In this document: positions 6,793-8,785 of the stretch, one piece after another | Numbering within the stretch: position 1 is the stretch's first letter | How the letters are laid out: each line of letters begins with the position of its first letter | Origin: Clostridia bacterium | GTDB taxonomy: Bacteria > Bacillota > Clostridia > Oscillospirales > Acutalibacteraceae | Direction: 5' to 3' | Length of the DNA stretch: 8,785 bases | Assembly (NCBI GenBank): GCA_017387165.1 | Contig: JAFOFS010000054.1 | Location: 1-8,785, forward strand | Notes under the pieces: model-generated | Told to the model about the DNA's origin: nothing | The model's input: only the letters and a program-made list of their open reading frames with translations | Database searches by the model: none | Program-made: the position numbers and the translations under genes

Positions 6793-6795
6793 ACA

Positions 6796-7179
6796 ATGGC
6801 TAAAGAAGTGCAGGAGCTGCTTGGCATCTCGATGGAAAAGGTGCGTGAAATGGTTTCGGCGGATACGGTAATCGGCACCCCGTTGGTCATTGACGGCGTG
6901 ACCCTCATTCCCGTTTCCCGTATCACTTGCGGCTTGCTTGGCGGCGGTGCCGACCAGTTGAGCAAGAATGCCACCTTTGCCGGTGGCAGCGGTGCGGGCA
7001 TCCACGTCGTGCCGTTGGCGTTTCTCGTCGTTCGCAACGGTCAGGTGAGCGTCCAGCCCATCAAGTCCAACCCGGACGCGTACGATGCGGTGATCAGCTT
7101 GATCCCCGGTACGGTGGACAAGCTGGTGGACGTGATCAACGACATCACGGCGGCTCATCGCGAGAAGAAAGAACAATAA
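6796..7179 (+). CDS. ytfJ: GerW-family protein (YtfJ)
   Basis: This 127-residue protein matches the GerW/YtfJ family: DTVIGTPLVIDGVTLIPVSRITCGLLGGG at 23-51, then the glycine-rich GGSGAGIHVVPLAFLVV at 63-79. In Bacillus subtilis YtfJ is a forespore protein needed for normal spore germination in response to L-alanine, but homologues are widespread in Clostridia, including species not known to sporulate, so the role here is open. It has no signal peptide or membrane segment that I can see. The start at 6796 follows a near-perfect AAGGAGG (6781-6787) in the end of scpB. It looks co-transcribed with scpAB, and I saw no forespore-type promoter in front of it. It may help mark the organism as of spore-forming ancestry. 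Confidence 0.9.
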   Translation: MAKEVQELLGISMEKVREMVSADTVIGTPLVIDGVTLIPVSRITCGLLGGGADQLSKNATFAGGSGAGIHVVPLAFLVVRNGQVSVQPIKSNPDAYDAVISLIPGTVDKLVDVINDITAAHREKKEQ

Positions 7180-7186
7180 GTATCGG

Positions 7187-7226
7187 TTACCATCTGCCTG
7201 CGTATCGTTATGCGGGCAGATGGTAA
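7187..7226 (+). other. Long RNA hairpin in the rluB leader
   Basis: The arms 7187-7204 and 7209-7226 pair over 18 bp (12 perfect outer pairs from TTACCATCTGCC, then six inner pairs of which two are G-U) around a TCGT loop. It lies 8 bases after the ytfJ stop and ends 25 bases before the rluB ATG, leaving the rluB ribosome binding site (AAGGAG, 7240-7245) free. The sequence after it is TGTTGTATATCC, not a proper T-run, so it is a weak terminator at best. An mRNA processing or stability element, or a partial attenuator, are alternatives. Confidence 0.65.
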
Positions 7227-7251
7227 TGTTGTATATCCAAAGGAGAAAACC

Positions 7252-8040
7252 ATGGCAAAGGAACGTTTACAGAAGATTTTATCGTCCTACGGCGTTGCTT
7301 CCCGGCGCAAGGCGGAGGAGCTGATCGCGGAGGGAAAGGTCAAGGTCAACGGCCGTGCCGCTTCGCTCGGCGATAAGGCAGACCCGTACAAGGATCTCAT
7401 TACGGTCGCCGGTAAGCGACTGGGGGAGAAGACCGCTGAAACGGTGTACATTATGCTGAATAAGCCGCGTGGCTACGTCACGACGATGAACGATGAACAG
7501 GGGCGCAAATGCGTCGCAGAGCTGGTGGAAAGCGTCGGAGAACGCGTGTATCCCATCGGGCGTCTGGATAAGGACTCGGAGGGCTTGCTGCTGTTCACCA
7601 ACGACGGTGAGTTCGCCAACGCGATGATGCATCCGTCCGGTCACGTCAACAAGCAGTATCGGGTGACCATTCGCGGCGGTATTACCGACGAGCAGATGGT
7701 GCGCTTTGCGGATGGCATCGAGCTGGACGGCAAGATGACCCTGCCGGCCGACATCACGGTGGTGGAGGAACGCTCCGACCGCACGGTGGTGACGGTGGTG
7801 CTGCAGGAAGGTCGCAACCGCCAGATCCGCCGTATGTTTGAAGCGCTTGGCATCGAGGTGATGCGACTGAAACGGACGCATATCGGTGGCTTGAAGCTCG
7901 GTATGCTTCCGACCGGACAATGGCGTCGCCTGACCGGCAAGGAAGTGCTGCTGTTGGCACGTTCCTGCACGGCGAAGAAACTGAAAGAGGCCGAGAAATA
8001 CGGACGCATCAACGCCAATATGAAAGGGACGAGAAGCTGA
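7252..8040 (+). CDS. rluB: 23S rRNA pseudouridine synthase, RluB/RsuA family
   Basis: This 262-residue protein has an N-terminal S4 RNA-binding domain (about 4-50; LQKILSSYGVASRRKAEELI at 6-25, with KVNG at 31-34). The catalytic domain carries GRLDKDSEGLLLFTNDG at 103-119, where D106 is the catalytic aspartate. Further family motifs are KQYRV at 134-138 and EGRNRQIRRMFEALG at 186-200. This is the RluB/RluE/RluF/RsuA branch. RluB, which modifies a uridine in the 23S peptidyl-transferase region, is the usual Firmicute member next to scpAB. The exact target uridine is inferred, not seen. The start at 7252 follows AAGGAG (7240-7245). An upstream ATG at 7210 would translate half of the leader hairpin and has no ribosome binding site. 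The TGA stop shares one base with the pyrC ATG. Confidence 0.93.
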   Translation: MAKERLQKILSSYGVASRRKAEELIAEGKVKVNGRAASLGDKADPYKDLITVAGKRLGEKTAETVYIMLNKPRGYVTTMNDEQGRKCVAELVESVGERVYPIGRLDKDSEGLLLFTNDGEFANAMMHPSGHVNKQYRVTIRGGITDEQMVRFADGIELDGKMTLPADITVVEERSDRTVVTVVLQEGRNRQIRRMFEALGIEVMRLKRTHIGGLKLGMLPTGQWRRLTGKEVLLLARSCTAKKLKEAEKYGRINANMKGTRS

Positions 8041-8785
8041 TGAAATGCTTAATCCGCGGAACGACGTTGGTCGATCCTTCGATCGGCATTCGTCCGCATA
8101 CCGATATTTTGATCGAGGACGGGATCATCACCGCCATTGATGACGTTTTGCCTTCGGGGGATGCCGCCATTCTGCAAGCGGACAACTGGATTTGCGCCCC
8201 CGGTCTGATCGATATGCACGTTCACCTGCGTGATCCGGGTCAGACCTACAAAGAGGATATCCATTCGGGTTGCCGCGCTGCGGCGGCAGGCGGCGTGACG
8301 GCAGTCGCGTGTATGCCGAATACCACACCTGCGGCTGACGATCCTGCCGTTATTCGGGAAATTTTGCAGAAAGCGGAGACCGCCGATGCGCGCGTTTATC
8401 CCGTGGCGGCGGTTACCCGTTCGCTGAAAGGCGAGGAGCTGACCGATTTCGCCGCGTTGAAGCAGGCGGGTGCGGTTGGCTTTTCGGATGACGGACGCCC
8501 CGTGCCGACTGCCGGTATGATGCAACGGGCGATGTTGGAGGCGCAGATTGTCGGAGCGCCGCTGCTCTCGCACAGCGAAGATCTGTCGCTGGTGCGTGGC
8601 GGCATTATGAATGCGGGCGATATTGCCAACCGCCTTGGCGTACGCGGTATCGATCGTGCCGCCGAAGAGGTGGCAACCGCACGCGAGGTCGCGTTGGCGG
8701 CAGGCGGCTTGCCGGTGCATATCTGCCACGTCAGTACCGCCGAAAGCGTTGCCATCATTCGGGACGCCAAGCGCAGAGGCATTCC
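8040..8785 (+). CDS. pyrC: Dihydroorotase, class I (runs off right edge)
   Basis: The first 248 residues are present. Dihydroorotase cyclises carbamoyl-aspartate to dihydroorotate in de novo pyrimidine synthesis. The metal ligands of the amidohydrolase barrel are visible: H60 and H62 in DMHVHLRDPG (58-67), D150/D151 in GFSDDGRPV (147-155, the class I bridging aspartate region), H178 in LLSHSED and H230 in HICHVST. The substrate-binding segment MPNTTPAADD is at 92-101. The last zinc-site aspartate would fall beyond the window. The ATG at 8040 shares its A with the rluB stop (TGATG), and AAAGGG (8023-8028) lies 11 bases upstream inside rluB, so coupled translation is likely. I saw no PyrR-type leader, and the overlap leaves no room for one directly before the gene. 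Confidence 0.93.
   Translation, partial: MKCLIRGTTLVDPSIGIRPHTDILIEDGIITAIDDVLPSGDAAILQADNWICAPGLIDMHVHLRDPGQTYKEDIHSGCRAAAAGGVTAVACMPNTTPAADDPAVIREILQKAETADARVYPVAAVTRSLKGEELTDFAALKQAGAVGFSDDGRPVPTAGMMQRAMLEAQIVGAPLLSHSEDLSLVRGGIMNAGDIANRLGVRGIDRAAEEVATAREVALAAGGLPVHICHVSTAESVAIIRDAKRRGI

Noticed and set aside
6109..7176. 355-codon open frame on the minus strand
   Set aside because: It is antisense to scpA end, scpB and ytfJ, which have clear family motifs. The translation is rich in His/Arg/Gln, as expected from the complement of GC-rich coding DNA, and resembles no protein I recognise.
7187..7226. The rluB leader hairpin as a standard intrinsic terminator
   Set aside because: The sequence following the stem is TGTTGTATATCC, without the uninterrupted T-run seen in the other terminators in this window.
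7210..7251. Upstream ATG for rluB at 7210
   Set aside because: It sits in the hairpin arm, has no ribosome binding site, and RluB homology begins at MAKERLQ (7252).
1..8785. Search for CRISPR arrays, insertion sequences, tRNA/rRNA genes, toxin-antitoxin or defence modules
   Set aside because: No spaced repeats, transposase motifs, tRNA-like cloverleafs or defence signatures were seen. Nearly all sequence is explained by recognised housekeeping genes.

Overview
The window looks like ordinary chromosomal core sequence from a spore-lineage Clostridia (Firmicutes/Bacillota) bacterium with moderately high GC coding DNA and AT-rich intergenic DNA. The evidence is a zinc-ribbon (four-cysteine) L28, the gene order site-2 protease - scpA - scpB - ytfJ/gerW - rluB, strong AAGGAGG-type ribosome binding sites, and six near-consensus SigA-type promoters, all with 17-bp spacers. 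A more exact taxonomic placement cannot be made from the sequence alone.

Layout. The left edge holds the start of glyA (serine hydroxymethyltransferase), reading leftwards. It is divergent from nth (endonuclease III), reading rightwards. nth converges on a leftward two-gene unit, an AEC-family permease followed by cca (tRNA nucleotidyltransferase). The two coding ends meet in one perfect 30-bp palindrome that should terminate transcription both ways. The permease gene is divergent from a PdxY-type pyridoxal kinase gene, with the two -35 boxes only 9 bp apart. The kinase gene converges on rpmB (L28), and two separate terminator hairpins lie between them. rpmB is in turn divergent from a long rightward cluster: M50 site-2 protease, scpA, scpB, ytfJ (gerW family), rluB and pyrC, the last running off the right edge.

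Function. The rightward cluster joins an intramembrane protease, the two non-SMC subunits of the Smc-ScpAB condensin, a GerW-family protein, a 23S rRNA pseudouridine synthase and the third enzyme of pyrimidine synthesis. The genes are tightly packed: scpA/scpB overlap by 20 bp, scpB/ytfJ are 3 bp apart, and rluB/pyrC share one base. The only real break is a 72-bp gap before rluB, which holds an 18-bp-stem hairpin without a proper U-tract. The other genes are housekeeping (one-carbon metabolism, base-excision repair, tRNA 3'-end synthesis, vitamin B6 salvage, ribosome).

I found no mobile element, CRISPR array, tRNA/rRNA gene, phage or defence gene, and no convincing undescribed system. The points worth a second look are regulatory and architectural: the shared stop-codon palindrome, the back-to-back permease/kinase promoters, the rluB leader hairpin, and pyrC coupled to rluB. 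No gene-free stretch exceeds 300 bases; the longest is the 232-bp rpmB/site-2-protease spacer, which holds two divergent promoters.
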